Source of the DNA: an uncultured Opitutaceae bacterium
GTDB lineage: Bacteria > Verrucomicrobiota > Verrucomicrobiia > Opitutales > Opitutaceae
Length of the DNA: 64,000 bases
Assembly: GCA_951813085.1 (NCBI GenBank)
Contig: OX638348.1
Coordinates: 124,001-188,000 of the forward strand
Direction of reading: 5' to 3'
Shown here: piece after piece, positions 1 to 9,132 of the stretch
Position numbering within the stretch: position 1 is the stretch's first letter
Layout of the letters: every line of letters begins with the position of its first letter
Program-made: the position numbers and the translations under genes
The notes under the pieces: generated by a model
What the model was told of the DNA's origin: nothing
The model's database searches: none
Seen by the model: only the letters and a program-made list of their open reading frames with translations

Positions 1-1135
1 AGCAAAAATAGCACTAGCAGTTGGAATCGCATTGCTGAGCGTGTTCTCAGCCAATGCTTCGAGGGGCGATGCCGTTGGGGTCGCCGCGGATCTGGACCAT
101 AAGGTCCTCAAAGCGAATGACACGGGGTCGGTTTACTTGAAGGTGAGCCTGAAGCCCCACGATCGAGCGAGTCGCGTGTCCCGGTCAGTTTAGCGATTGT
201 CTTGGATCGCTCGGGATCTATGTCGGGCGAAAAATTGGAGACGGCGAAGCAAGCGGTCATTCAGGCCATTGGTCGATTGAGGGACCGGGACCGGATCGCT
301 CTCATCACCTATGATAGCTCGGCGCGAATTGAGATACCGTTGCGGAAGGTAGGGTCTCTCGAAGACGCGATCGCCCGAATTTCAAGGATTCAACCTAGCG
401 GTAATACCGCGATATACGAAGCTGTAAATCTGGCTGCTTCCCAATTGAGGAGAGAAGAGAACCGCAATGTATTTCGACGCGTGCTGCTCCTATCGGATGG
501 TCTTGCCAATGTAGGTCCAAGCGATCCGAGCGATTTTTCCCGATTGGGACGCGCTTTGATGGGGGGAAGGCATCAGCGTATCCACCATTGGTTTGGGAAC
601 GGATTACAATGAGGACTTGATGGCCGGGCTCTCCCGAGCAGGCGAAGGAAACACGTATTTTGCGGAAAACTACCGGGACTTGCCCAAGATCTTCGATTCG
701 GAAATGGGAGATACGACTTCCGTCATCGCTCAAAATGCTACCGTCGAAATCGAATGCTTTGAAGGGTTCAAGCCCAAACGTTTCCTAGGGCGCGAAGGAA
801 AGATCATTGGCAACAAGGCGATATTCGGAGTCCCGCAGCTCTTCCTGGGGCAAGAGAAATTCGGTCTCTTGGAGCTTGATTACAGCGCCCGGGACCAAGG
901 CGAATTCGTGATTGTGAAGATTTGCGACAAGGGTCCCGGCTTGCCGCTCGATCGAGTGGACGCCTTGTTCAAGCCCTTTGAGCGTGGTGACAAGTCACTC
1001 GTGAGCGAAAAGAGCGGCTTCGGTCTAGGGCTGAGCATCGCCCGAGGGCTGGCTACGGAAATGGGGGGATTCTTGAACTACCGGAATGAAGCGGGCGGCG
1101 CTTGTTTCGAAATCGGTCTGAACGCGCGACGATAG
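1..1135 (+). pseudogene. Disrupted VWA-domain protein joined to the end of a histidine kinase (5' partial)
   Basis: The reading frame enters at the left edge with a signal-peptide-like stretch (AKIALAVGIALLSVFSANAS). A first frameshift near 175-181 leads to a von Willebrand A domain with the MIDAS-type motif LDRSGSMSG (about 196-222). A second frameshift lies near the six-G run at about 560-568, after which the frame continues with GTDYNEDLMAGLSRAGEGN. At about 884-902 the sequence changes character without losing frame. The VWA-type text ends at GLLELDYSA, and what follows is the ATP-binding end of a sensor kinase: an N/G1-like DKGPGLP, an F-box LFKPFERGD and a G2-type GFGLGLSIARG. No sensor, HisKA or phosphoacceptor His is present. 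A real deletion fusion and an assembly chimera are both possible. A response regulator follows 2 bases later, as expected for the kinase half. Confidence 0.75.
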
Positions 1136-1137
1136 CG

Positions 1138-1829
1138 ATGGCGAGGATACTGATAGCAGAGGACGATCCCAATATCCGAATGGGTCTTGTAGATACGCAG
1201 AGAGCGAAGGCTATACGGTTGCGGCCGCTTCCGATGGCGCTCAAGCGCTTCAGCTATTCGCTCAGGATACTTACGACTTGGCCCTGCTCGATGTGATGAT
1301 GCCTAAGCGGGATGGCTATGCGGTGTGCCAGGAAATTCGGCGTCAGAGCCAGCGAATCGCCATACTCATCTTGACGGCGAAAGGACAGGAGATCGACAAG
1401 GTGCTTGGACTGAAGCTGGGCGCCGATGGCTACATAACGAAGCCTTTCGGCATCCAGGAATTGCTCGCCCGGGTTGAAGCGGCTTTGAGGCGATCCCAGA
1501 CGGTAACCGAGCCCGAAAATGAACAAACGCTTCCGGACACGCTAGAATTCGAGGGGTTCTCAGTGGCGCGCAAGGCCTATGAGGCGAGCGCGTCTGCGGG
1601 AACGGTGGCTCTCTCCACGCGGGAAATGAAGCTTCTGGAAACCTTTTACCAGCGTCCGGGAGAGGCGCTTTCAAGAGACTCTCTTCTGAATATCGCTTGG
1701 GGCATCGAGTACTATGGGACCACCCGAACGCTCGATCAGCATATTGCCCAGCTCCGGAAAAAATTGGCGTCCATCGGTGTAGAGAGTTTCCTGAAAACGG
1801 TTCACGGGGTGGGCTACCGCTATCGATAG
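1138..1829 (+). pseudogene. OmpR-family response regulator with one frameshift
   Basis: The gene starts two bases after the kinase fragment. The receiver begins ARILIAEDDPNIRMG, with the acidic pair of the phosphorylation pocket, then loses frame near 1197-1200. It resumes as ESEGYTVAAASDGAQALQLF with the phospho-acceptor Asp in LALLDVMMPKRDG, the conserved Lys in ADGYITKPF, and a C-terminal winged helix (ALSRDSLLNIAWG...TLDQHIAQLRKKL...TVHGVGYRYR). The intact protein would be about 230 residues, the usual size for PhoB/OmpR regulators. It would be the transcriptional output of the adjacent kinase. The single missing base could be a sequencing error. As it stands the product would stop inside the receiver domain. 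Confidence 0.85.
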
Positions 1830-1911
1830 AGATTTTCTCCGGGGAATTGTTGGAATGATGGGTTGAGGGAATAGGCTCGACTTTGTTTCGTAAGAAAATT
1901 CTTTAGAAACA

Positions 1912-2565
1912 GTGAAGGACGGTAAGTACAAGGGCGCTCATTGGGAAACGCGCCGGGCGATTCTCGGAAAGCTCAAGCGCCGTGGGGCCCTGGCGAGCTC
2001 GGTGATGGCGCAGGAGCTTGGGGTATCGTCCATGGCAGTGCGGCAGCACTTGCAGGAGCTGGAAGAAAGCGGCGATGTATGCTCGCGCAATGTTCCCCAG
2101 GGCAAGGGCCGCCCCACGAAGTTTTGGGAGTTGACTCAAGCTTCCAACCGACACTTCCCCGATCGTCACCGCGATCTCGCTTTAGACTTGATCGCCTCGA
2201 TTAGCGAGGCATTGGGCCCGGAAGGGATGGAGCGGCTTTTGGATACGCGCGAGAAACAGCAGGTTGCGGCCTACCGGGAACGCGTAGGCGAGGCCTCCGA
2301 GCTCAAGGAGCGTGTTCAGGCCTTGGCGGCAATCCGTTCGGAGGAAGGGTATATGGCTGAGGTCGAAGCCGGTGAAGAAGGGGCCTTCTATCTCGTGGAG
2401 AATCATTGTCCGGTTTGCGATGCAGCTCGAACGTGTACCGGGCTTTGCGCAACGGAGCTATCCGTATTTAGGCAAACGTTGGGGGATGGGGTCGACGTCG
2501 ACCGGACAGAGCACCTTATGGACGGAGCTCGACGCTGCGCCTATCGAGTCGCTGCGAGGAAGTAG
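1912..2565 (+). CDS. SufR/DeoR-like winged-helix regulator with C-terminal cysteine cluster
   Basis: A 217-residue protein with a GTG start. Residues 15-70 form a winged helix-turn-helix (ILGKLKRRGALASSVMAQEL ... MAVRQHLQELEESGDV) ending in a wing with KGRPTKFW. The C-terminal part holds ENHCPVCDAARTCTGLC, with Cys166, 169, 175 and 179, plus Cys209. SufR-family repressors of iron-sulfur-cluster biogenesis carry an equivalent cysteine patch that binds an Fe-S cluster. No suf genes are visible in the window, so the regulon is unknown. It is transcribed alone between the broken two-component locus and a convergent cheX. No clear Shine-Dalgarno sequence precedes the GTG. Confidence 0.8.
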   Translation: MKDGKYKGAHWETRRAILGKLKRRGALASSVMAQELGVSSMAVRQHLQELEESGDVCSRNVPQGKGRPTKFWELTQASNRHFPDRHRDLALDLIASISEALGPEGMERLLDTREKQQVAAYRERVGEASELKERVQALAAIRSEEGYMAEVEAGEEGAFYLVENHCPVCDAARTCTGLCATELSVFRQTLGDGVDVDRTEHLMDGARRCAYRVAARK

Positions 2566-2581
2566 CGCTCCGCTCGGGCCT

Positions 2582-3100
2582 CTAGGATTCAGAAAGCAGA
2601 AGATCGGCGAAAATAGGGAATCCGTCCGATTCGAACGTGAACCGATTTTGAGTGGTTGTCCCGGCGGTGCTGATGGCCATTCGCTTTCCTTGAATCACGG
2701 TGGGAATCGTCAAGGTTGAAGGTAGCCCGAGATCAGCCAGCGCATTCTTGAAGGTGCCGGCGAACATGTTGGTCAATTCGCCGCAGACGTCCCTGACGGT
2801 ATCGTCGCTCAGCTCTTCGGGATCGATCCCCGTAATCTTTTCTGAGATGTGGTAGGCGAACCGGTCGCCTAGAAAAAGGTAGCACACGCCGTTCAAGTCG
2901 CCGGCGAAGCCTACGGAAGCGGCGAATATTTTCGTGCTCGTGTCTTTGCTCGGGTCGATTTTCGGGCTGAGCGCCTGCTTCCCCGCATACGATTCCTGGC
3001 TAACGAGCGCGCACTTCGCATTGGCCATGGTGGACAGCACCTTTACGAGCGACTTGCTTAGATAGTCGTGAATGTGCTTTGAGGGAATCGATACCGACAT
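2582..3100 (-). CDS. cheX: CheX-family chemotaxis phosphatase domain protein
   Basis: A 172-residue cytoplasmic protein of CheC/CheX/FliY type. These proteins dephosphorylate CheY-P through a motif with an acidic residue, a Glu and an Asn on one helix. Here it is DVCGELTN at residues 104-111 (D104, E108, N111), followed by a family-typical Pro near residue 133 (TLTIPTV). The region GVCYLFLGDRFAYHISEKI matches the beta-sheet part of the fold. There is no chemotaxis operon around it: it stands alone between a SufR-like regulator and mgtE, as orphan CheX proteins often do. It could act on response regulators other than CheY. Confidence 0.8.
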   Translation of the reverse strand: MSVSIPSKHIHDYLSKSLVKVLSTMANAKCALVSQESYAGKQALSPKIDPSKDTSTKIFAASVGFAGDLNGVCYLFLGDRFAYHISEKITGIDPEELSDDTVRDVCGELTNMFAGTFKNALADLGLPSTLTIPTVIQGKRMAISTAGTTTQNRFTFESDGFPIFADLLLSES

Positions 3101-3274
3101 GTTGTATGCGCATAAAAGCGTCCGTCAAAATTGGCGGCGCTGCGAGTCGAAATTCGAATTAATGCAGATCAATCGTGTCAAGACCTTGGGGGTCTGATGT
3201 GATAGTATCGGAACCTGGAAGTCGAACTTAGGGATCCGCCTGTCGGCTTTTAACTAATATTTACGGGGTTGTGG

Positions 3275-4618
3275 CTATAGGCTGAACATGCTGATCGCCG
3301 CCGTAGCAAGGCTGAGAAAAAGGAAAAATCCGATAATGTCCGTTACGGTGGTCACCATGATGGAAGACGCCAGAGCTGGGTCTATTTTCAGGGCCCGCAA
3401 GCTGATCGGTACCATCACGCCCGCTACCGCTGCCGCCAGCATATTGAGCACCATGGCTAGGAATACCACGGTTCCAAGAATCGGCTTGCCGATCCAGAGC
3501 CAGGATATCGCCCCTGCCGCGATACCGATCGCCAGGCCGTTGATGCAGCCGATTAAGAGCTCCTTCACTAGCAATTGCTTCCATTCCTTGTTCTCAATTT
3601 CGCCCAGAGCGAGAGAACGGACCATGATGGTGAGGGTTTGGTTGCCAGCGTTCCCGCCAAGCAAGCCAATGATGGGAAGGAAAAACGCGAGCAGGGCGTA
3701 TTGCTCGATTGCCGGCTCGAATAGCGACACGACACCCGCGATGCAGAAGCCCGTGCACAAATTGACGCAGAGCCAAGGGAGACGGTTGCGCACGGATTGA
3801 GGCCAAGAGGTAAGTACGGACTCTTCGCCTGAAATGATGCCCACCATACGTTGCATGTCCTCAGTGGCCTCTTCCTGGATTACGTCGAGAACGTCGTCCG
3901 AGGTGACGCGGCCAACGAGCAGTCCAGAGTCGTCTACTACCGGCAAGGAGCTGTAGTTGTACTTCTGGAATAGGTTAGCGATCTCCTCTTGGTCCGCTGT
4001 CACGCTAATCGATCTTACCTCAGTGATCATGACCTGCCTCGCTCTGAGGCGCAGGTCGCGAAAAAGCAGGTCCCTCAATCGCAGCACGCCTTTGAGGCGA
4101 CCCGTCTCATCGGTGACGTATACATAGATCGCGCTGACATCCTCCTGGTCCTCGTCGCGGCGGATCGCTTCTCGAGCCTCTGCCAACGTAAGGTCCTCTT
4201 GGATCGCATGGACTTCCTTCTGCATGATTCCGCCAGCGGAATCTTCGGGGTAGTCCATCAGGTCGGAAATTTCCTCAACCTCCTCTTCGGGAAGCTGCTC
4301 CATGATATCGTGGAGCCGCTCGGGCGATACGTCGCTTAACGCGTCTGCGGCATCGTCCGAGTACATTTCGGGGATAATCTCGGTCACGCGCTCTATGCGC
4401 ATGTTCTCCATCAGCTCCGTTTGGAGCTCTTGGGGAAGCTCGGTAATGACGTCCGCAGTGGTATCGTCGCTTAGATTGCGAAAGACTTCGCGAATTTCAT
4501 CGAGCTCTAGGGATTCGATTTCAGCGGCAATATCGCTCGGGTGCATTTCCTTTAAGCGAACGATCCGCTCTGAAAATGCCTCGGACTCGATTGCCTTCTC
4601 GATATCCCGTTCGTGCAT
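3275..4618 (-). CDS. mgtE: Magnesium transporter MgtE
   Basis: A 447-residue inner-membrane Mg2+ channel. The first 130 or so residues form the acidic, helical superhelix domain (SDDTTADVITELP, YSDDAADALSDVS, DLMDYPEDSAGGIMQ). Two CBS domains follow (about 140-255; IYVYVTDETGRLKGVLRLRD and YSSLPVVDDSGLLVGRVTSD), then five membrane helices from about 290. The selectivity region carries the family signature LLGGNAGNQTLTIMVRS, and length and domain order are canonical. In the family the CBS and N-terminal domains sense cytoplasmic Mg2+ and gate the pore. I saw no M-box (ykoK) riboswitch in the 147 bases before the start. Confidence 0.95.
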   Translation of the reverse strand: MHERDIEKAIESEAFSERIVRLKEMHPSDIAAEIESLELDEIREVFRNLSDDTTADVITELPQELQTELMENMRIERVTEIIPEMYSDDAADALSDVSPERLHDIMEQLPEEEVEEISDLMDYPEDSAGGIMQKEVHAIQEDLTLAEAREAIRRDEDQEDVSAIYVYVTDETGRLKGVLRLRDLLFRDLRLRARQVMITEVRSISVTADQEEIANLFQKYNYSSLPVVDDSGLLVGRVTSDDVLDVIQEEATEDMQRMVGIISGEESVLTSWPQSVRNRLPWLCVNLCTGFCIAGVVSLFEPAIEQYALLAFFLPIIGLLGGNAGNQTLTIMVRSLALGEIENKEWKQLLVKELLIGCINGLAIGIAAGAISWLWIGKPILGTVVFLAMVLNMLAAAVAGVMVPISLRALKIDPALASSIMVTTVTDIIGFFLFLSLATAAISMFSL

Positions 4619-4765
4619 GGGGGTAGTTGTAGGCTATAGCGGCTCCGCTTCAAGCCGCCTATTTGCCAATTTGGAAAAAGATGCGCATCTCGCCTCCTTG
4701 GGGAGCGAGCGCCTCGGCTGAAAAGTTCGCTTGCGGCCCTTTGCCTGGCGGCTTCTTGTCTTGGA

Positions 4766-5749
4766 GTGCCGCTAATCGACGGATCTACTTATCGACATCC
4801 TTGGTATCTGCCCAATGCCCATTGGCAGACGATATTCCCGAATGTCACCAGGCGACGACTACAAGTCGATTATCGCAGGGAGCGATTTGAGTTGCCCGAT
4901 TCAGACTTCATGGACGTGGACTGGACGACTGAAAACGGCGACAAGGCTCAGAAACGGTGCTGCCTGATCCTTCATGGTTTGGAAGGCCACAGCCGCGCGC
5001 CCTATGTGAAGGCGATGGCGCTTGCCTTCATGAAGGCAAGCTATGCGGTAGGCGCTCTCAATTTGAGAGGTTGCAGCGGAGAGCCTAATCGGCTCAAACG
5101 CTTCTACCACAGTGGCGATACGGAGGGTCTAGCTCACATCCTCGAATCGCTAAGCGATCGGTATGAAGACATTTATCTCGTTGGATTCAGCCTCGGAGGG
5201 AATACGGCTTTGAAGTATCTAGGCGAAGACGTTTCTCGAGTTCCGGACGCGGTTCGAGGAGCCGTTGCGCTGAGCGTACCCTGCGATCTGGGATCGGTGG
5301 CGGATCGCTTGGTGGAGAAAAGCAATGCGTTTTACATGAAGCGATTCATAAAGCTTCTATGCGCCAAGCTTGCGGAGAAAGAAAAATGTTATCCAGAATA
5401 TAGATACGAAGCTGGGTGTCGTCCAATGCGCTCGTTCCACGAATTCGATGAGGTCTATACAGCGCCATTGAATGGATTTCCCAGCGCAGAAGATTATTGG
5501 AGCCAATGCAGTTGCGTTCGGTATCTTGAAGCGATTGACCGCCCCACGTTGCTAATCAATGCTCGAAATGATCCGTTTCTCTCGGATGCCTGCTTTCCAG
5601 AGCGAATCGCTCGGGATCACTCATATTTTCATCTTGAGATTCCGGATACAGGAGGGCATTGCGGATTTCCTGGAAGGAAGCGAGAGGGCGCCTATTGGCA
5701 TGCGCGTCGCGCCCTGGATTTCCTGAAGAGCTGTGGAGTCTACAAGTAG
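4766..5749 (+). CDS. YheT-family alpha/beta hydrolase
   Basis: A 327-residue hydrolase of the COG0429/YheT family, from a GTG start. The N-terminus carries the family signature of an N-terminal H-W pair (NAHWQTIFPN). The oxyanion region is LILHGLEGHSRAPY, the nucleophile elbow is GFSLGG (Ser142), an acid sits in NARNDPFLS, and the catalytic His is in DTGGHCGFPG. Family members are esterases or lipases of poorly defined substrate. The gene is monocistronic, divergent from mgtE and convergent with the SRAP gene, and has no signal peptide, so the product is cytosolic. Confidence 0.88.
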   Translation: MPLIDGSTYRHPWYLPNAHWQTIFPNVTRRRLQVDYRRERFELPDSDFMDVDWTTENGDKAQKRCCLILHGLEGHSRAPYVKAMALAFMKASYAVGALNLRGCSGEPNRLKRFYHSGDTEGLAHILESLSDRYEDIYLVGFSLGGNTALKYLGEDVSRVPDAVRGAVALSVPCDLGSVADRLVEKSNAFYMKRFIKLLCAKLAEKEKCYPEYRYEAGCRPMRSFHEFDEVYTAPLNGFPSAEDYWSQCSCVRYLEAIDRPTLLINARNDPFLSDACFPERIARDHSYFHLEIPDTGGHCGFPGRKREGAYWHARRALDFLKSCGVYK

Positions 5750-5768
5750 GAAAAGAGAGGACCGTTGG

Positions 5769-6506
5769 CTAAAATCCCATATCGAGCTGCGTACTCGCTT
5801 CGACCGGGGGATCGGAGAGGCATTCGGGCGTGTCGTTCTGGTTGTTGTTGACGATTGGATTCACGGGCCGACAGGTCATGAGCGCATCGTCGATCGGGGC
5901 GAATAGCTGAAATCGACTATCTGTTTCAATCAGCTTGGGATCGCCATCCAGCCAGGCATGAGCGTCGCCGTTTTGAAGAATGACCGGCATGCGGTCGTGC
6001 ACTTTCGCCGCCAGGGCGTTCGCTTGCGTCGTCAGGATCGCGTAGCTTTCGGTGGCGTTGCCTGCGTCGTCGTGCCAGGATTCCCAAATACCTGCCATGT
6101 AGAAGACCGATGCGTCCGCGAGCTGCAGATAGTACGGTTGATTGACGCTACGCTGGCGCTTCCATTCGTAGTACCCATCGGCGGGGACCAAGCAGCGCCT
6201 GCGTTGGTAGGCCGCTTTGAACGAGGGCTTGTCCGCGATCGTTTCCGACCGGGCGTTTATAAGCAAAGATTGCGTGGTGCCGCTCTTGGACCAGCTCGGC
6301 ACGAGGCCCCATCGCATCGCGCTCGCTTGCAGCTGAGCGTCCTCCGAGCGCTTGCGCACGATCCAATTTTCCTGTGTAGGAGCGATGTTGTAGCGGGGCG
6401 CAAAGGCGTCGTCTCCTGCATCTAACGTTGCGGATGGGTGAATTTCGTCCGCGGCATCCTCCCCAATGGAAATCGGTTTCTTGACCAATGTATAACGCCC
6501 GCACAT
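5769..6506 (-). CDS. SRAP/YedK-family abasic-site processing protein
   Basis: A 245-residue SOS-response-associated peptidase homologue (YedK/HMCES family). Cys2 (MCGRYTL), exposed after removal of Met1, is the residue that forms a thiazolidine crosslink with abasic sites in single-stranded DNA. Other signatures are PRYNIAPTQ, INARSETI, RRCLVPADGYYEWK with its active-site Glu, and HDRMPVIL containing the catalytic His. The C-terminal tail after VNPIVNNNQNDTPECL is short and variable. The stretch between the first strand and PRYNIAPTQ (residues 10-38) is somewhat longer than in E. coli YedK. It is a single gene on the minus strand. Confidence 0.93.
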   Translation of the reverse strand: MCGRYTLVKKPISIGEDAADEIHPSATLDAGDDAFAPRYNIAPTQENWIVRKRSEDAQLQASAMRWGLVPSWSKSGTTQSLLINARSETIADKPSFKAAYQRRRCLVPADGYYEWKRQRSVNQPYYLQLADASVFYMAGIWESWHDDAGNATESYAILTTQANALAAKVHDRMPVILQNGDAHAWLDGDPKLIETDSRFQLFAPIDDALMTCRPVNPIVNNNQNDTPECLSDPPVEASTQLDMGF

Positions 6507-6589
6507 CTTGCGTCCACGCTGCGCGAAGTCACTGGTTTTGACAAGGCGAGTGTACGGGAGCGAACGATGTTTACCAATTAATTGAAACT

Positions 6590-7228
6590 ATGGGTATTCT
6601 CATAATCGGTGGAATATTTGCGGTGCTCCTGCTCTTCGCGCCGCGGTTTATCGGACGCTCGCAGGAGGCGATGCTCGCCCAGTACGAGATATTGGAAAAA
6701 CGGTTCCGGTTTAAGCGGAGAATTGTCCCGAGCAAGTGGGGAAAAGGGATCCGGGACCGCGTATAGATCTCGGGCGAATTCCACGGCTATCCCGTTGCCT
6801 TGTACGACACCTTCAAAGGGGAAAGGGGTGACAAGGTCGTGTGGACCTCCCTCACGTTCGAGATGCTCTTCGCTGGAGAGCGGCAGATCGCTATCGAGTC
6901 CGAAAACGGCGAGGCGGCGGCCAAGTTTCCCGGCGACGATTCGCTGGCGCTTCTTGTTCCGTCGCTGGGCGCCTACGCTATTCGATCCGATGATCCATCG
7001 ATAGAGGGCGTCTTCCAGGACGAATCCGTTTCGTCGCGAATCGAGCGCTTCGAAGGCAGGGGTGCCTTTCGCTTGTCGAAGGGGTTTTTCGAATACCGGG
7101 AAACGGGACGCATGCTGGATGAAGCGAAGCGAATACGCTATCAAGACGCCTTGATGATTCTTGCCGCGATTGGCGATCGCTTATCGGAGCGGCTCGAGAA
7201 AAGAACGGATACCGAGTTGCCCGACTAG
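6590..7228 (+). pseudogene. Small membrane-anchored hypothetical protein interrupted by an in-frame TAG
   Basis: An ATG at 6590 opens MGILIIGGIFAVLLLFAPRF, a single N-terminal membrane segment, followed by a basic cytoplasmic stretch (KRFRFKRRIVPSKWGKG). The frame hits TAG at 6764-6766 (codon 59). It then continues without shift through ISGEFHGYPVALYDTFKGE to a natural stop at 7226-7228, giving about 212 residues if the amber codon is read through. A CAG-to-TAG change would explain it. The second half has a beta-rich feel (VVWTSLTFEMLFAGE) and a helical end. I do not recognise a named family. The gene converges on malY and shares a CTAG stop overlap with it. Confidence 0.6.
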
Positions 7229-8379
7229 CCTAGCGACTGTATCGCGTTCCGCATGCGATTGAGTCCTTCCTGCAGGGTGGATCGAGGGCATCCGAAATTC
7301 AGCCTCACGAATCCTGGGCTATCGAAAAAGGCTCCGTCTGTCAGGCCGATGCCATGCGATTCGAAAAAGGCAACCGGATCATCTTGCCCTAAAGCAGTGG
7401 CGTCCATCCAAGAGAGATAGGTCGCTTCGTGCTCGTAGATCTTGATACCCGGTAGATGCTCTCGGGCGAATTCGCGCACGAGGTCGCGATTGCTTCCGAG
7501 ATAACTGAGCAACTCATCTCGCCATTCGCCGCCGTGGCGATAGGCGGCTTCACAGGCGGTGTAGCCTAGATTGTTCACTTCAGCCATGATCCCCCGGGAG
7601 GCGGCGGCGAATCGATTGCGCAGCGTTCGGTTAGGGATGATCGCCAGCGAGCAGCCAAGTCCGGCCAGATTGTAGGTCTTGCTCGGCGAAATAAGCGTGA
7701 ACGAATTTTGGGAAACCTGTTCTGAAAGAGTCGCGATTGGAATGTGCCGCCTTCCATCCAGGAGCAATTCGCAGTGAATTTCGTCGGCGCAGAGGATAAG
7801 GCTGTGTCGCTCGCAGAAGGAAGCTACCTGCTCGAGTTCCTCAGGCTCGAATACGCGTGCGCAGGGATTGTGCGGATTGCAGAAAAGGAAGAGCTTCGTC
7901 TTCTCATTCACCGTAGCCTCCATGGCCTCCCAGTCGAAGACCCAGCGATCGCCATCAAGCGCCATTTTCGCCTTGGTGACAGATCGATTCTGGAAGCGAG
8001 GCCCGAGCAGGAAGGGCGGGTAGATCGGGGTGGTAGTGAGGATATTATCGCCCGGATCTGCAAACGCGCGGCTCGTAATATTGAGCCCCACGACCAATCC
8101 CGGCAGCCACACGAGCCACTCCTCGTCCACTTTCCAGCTGTAGTTGCGCTCGAGCATCTCGAGAATAGAGTCGACGGCGCTCCGCTCCGGGCGAGCGTAT
8201 CCGAATATGCCCTGGTCCACGCGCTCATGCAGGGCGTCCAATACCGGTTGCGGCGCCTTGAAATCCATGTCCGCCACCCACATTGGCAGGATGTCCTTAC
8301 CTTCGTACTTCTGCCACTTTTGGCTGTCGGTGTCACGGCGCTCGTGTATCTGATCGAATATCGAATCCATCGTTTGCAA
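7225..8379 (-). CDS. MalY/PatB-type PLP-dependent cystathionine beta-lyase / aminotransferase
   Basis: A 384-residue fold-type I PLP enzyme of the MalY/PatB group, which cleaves C-S bonds of cystathionine and related substrates in methionine metabolism. Family marks are LPMWVADMDF near the N-terminus, GIFGYARP, WLPGLVVGLN, CNPHNPCARVF, the PLP-pyridine Asp in CADEIHCELL (Asp199) and the Schiff-base Lys in SPSKTYNLAGLG (Lys234). The C-terminal Arg that binds the substrate carboxylate is in FVRLNFGCPR. An alternative start lies three codons downstream (MDSIFDQ). It stands alone, so the real substrate cannot be read from context. Confidence 0.9.
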   Translation of the reverse strand: MQTMDSIFDQIHERRDTDSQKWQKYEGKDILPMWVADMDFKAPQPVLDALHERVDQGIFGYARPERSAVDSILEMLERNYSWKVDEEWLVWLPGLVVGLNITSRAFADPGDNILTTTPIYPPFLLGPRFQNRSVTKAKMALDGDRWVFDWEAMEATVNEKTKLFLFCNPHNPCARVFEPEELEQVASFCERHSLILCADEIHCELLLDGRRHIPIATLSEQVSQNSFTLISPSKTYNLAGLGCSLAIIPNRTLRNRFAAASRGIMAEVNNLGYTACEAAYRHGGEWRDELLSYLGSNRDLVREFAREHLPGIKIYEHEATYLSWMDATALGQDDPVAFFESHGIGLTDGAFFDSPGFVRLNFGCPRSTLQEGLNRMRNAIQSLG

Positions 8380-8648
8380 TGTGCGGCAAGAAAGAGCGCT
8401 GCGGTTCTGAGAGCAATCCCTTTAAGAGGAGAACGTGTCATGAGGCATGGAAAGCCTAGGTAGGTGAGACCTGAGATATGAGTGGCGCAGGATTTTCTAA
8501 ATTAGTTGAGACAAAGTGACTCTAAAATTTGAGTGAAAATATCTTAACCTTTTAATAATAAATAACATAAGTAAAAATAGAAGTTGGTATCAAATCTGCA
8601 CAATATGGCACATCGACCTAATCGATAAATTCAATACAGGAGGAAAAA
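8380..8648 (+). promoter_or_regulatory. AT-rich leader and promoter region of the hsp20 pair
   Basis: This gene-free stretch becomes markedly AT-rich from about 8490 and ends in a strong Shine-Dalgarno AGGAGG at 8638-8643, six bases before the first hsp20 start. A short imperfect inverted repeat (ACTC / GAGT around TAAAATTT, 8519-8534) could be an operator. I see neither a CIRCE element nor a convincing heat-shock sigma promoter. Pairing between CCT at about 8620 and the AGG of the ribosome-binding site is only three bases, too weak to call an RNA thermometer. The upstream part would also hold the malY promoter on the other strand. Confidence 0.4.
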
Positions 8649-9104
8649 ATGAAATACTTAAGCCCATATAATTCACGCTACGGCTTGACGCCGTATTCGA
8701 GCCGTTCGTTCAGCACCCTTGAATCCGAGTTCGAGAAGCTCTTCGGCTCGCTGCCGAACCTATTCGATCTGGGCGATGCCTGGTTCGCTGAAGGAGGAAG
8801 CCAGTCGCTGCGCCCACGCTGGTATGAGAGCGATGATTCGTACAGCGTCCGCATCGATCTTCCCGGGGTGGAATCGAAGGAAGTTTCTTTGGAGGTCGTG
8901 GACAATCAGCTCACGCTAAGCGCCGAGCGCAAAGCGAGCTCTAAAGAGGATGAGGCGAAGAGAGGCTTCTCGTATCGCCAGTCGTTCTCGATTCCCGATG
9001 GAGTGGACGCGAACAAGGTGTCTGCTCGATTCGAGGACGGAATTCTCACGGTGACGTTTCCGAAGTCCGAGGCTATCAAGCCACGTCGGATCGAAATCAA
9101 GTAA
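8649..9104 (+). CDS. Small heat-shock protein Hsp20 (first of a pair)
   Basis: A 151-residue alpha-crystallin-type holdase chaperone. A short N-terminal arm rich in Ser/Phe (FSTLESEFEKLFGSLPNLFD) precedes the alpha-crystallin domain from about residue 55 (YSVRIDLPGVESKEVSLEVV ... SYRQSFSIPDGVDANKVSAR). The conserved FEDGILTVTFPK strand and a C-terminal IEI motif (PRRIEIK) are present; in the family this motif docks into neighbouring subunits. The gene has a perfect AGGAGG ribosome-binding site and lies 28 bases upstream of a second, divergent hsp20 copy. Such proteins bind unfolding clients without ATP during heat or oxidative stress. Confidence 0.95.
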   Translation: MKYLSPYNSRYGLTPYSSRSFSTLESEFEKLFGSLPNLFDLGDAWFAEGGSQSLRPRWYESDDSYSVRIDLPGVESKEVSLEVVDNQLTLSAERKASSKEDEAKRGFSYRQSFSIPDGVDANKVSARFEDGILTVTFPKSEAIKPRRIEIK

Positions 9105-9132
9105 TCTAAACTAAAGAGGAGGAACTATAATT

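Noticed and set aside
4619..4765. M-box (ykoK) magnesium riboswitch before mgtE
   Set aside because: The leader is too short and lacks the conserved core; only a small GC hairpin is present.
8600..8650. RNA thermometer controlling hsp20
   Set aside because: Only three bases can pair with the ribosome-binding site in the region I examined.
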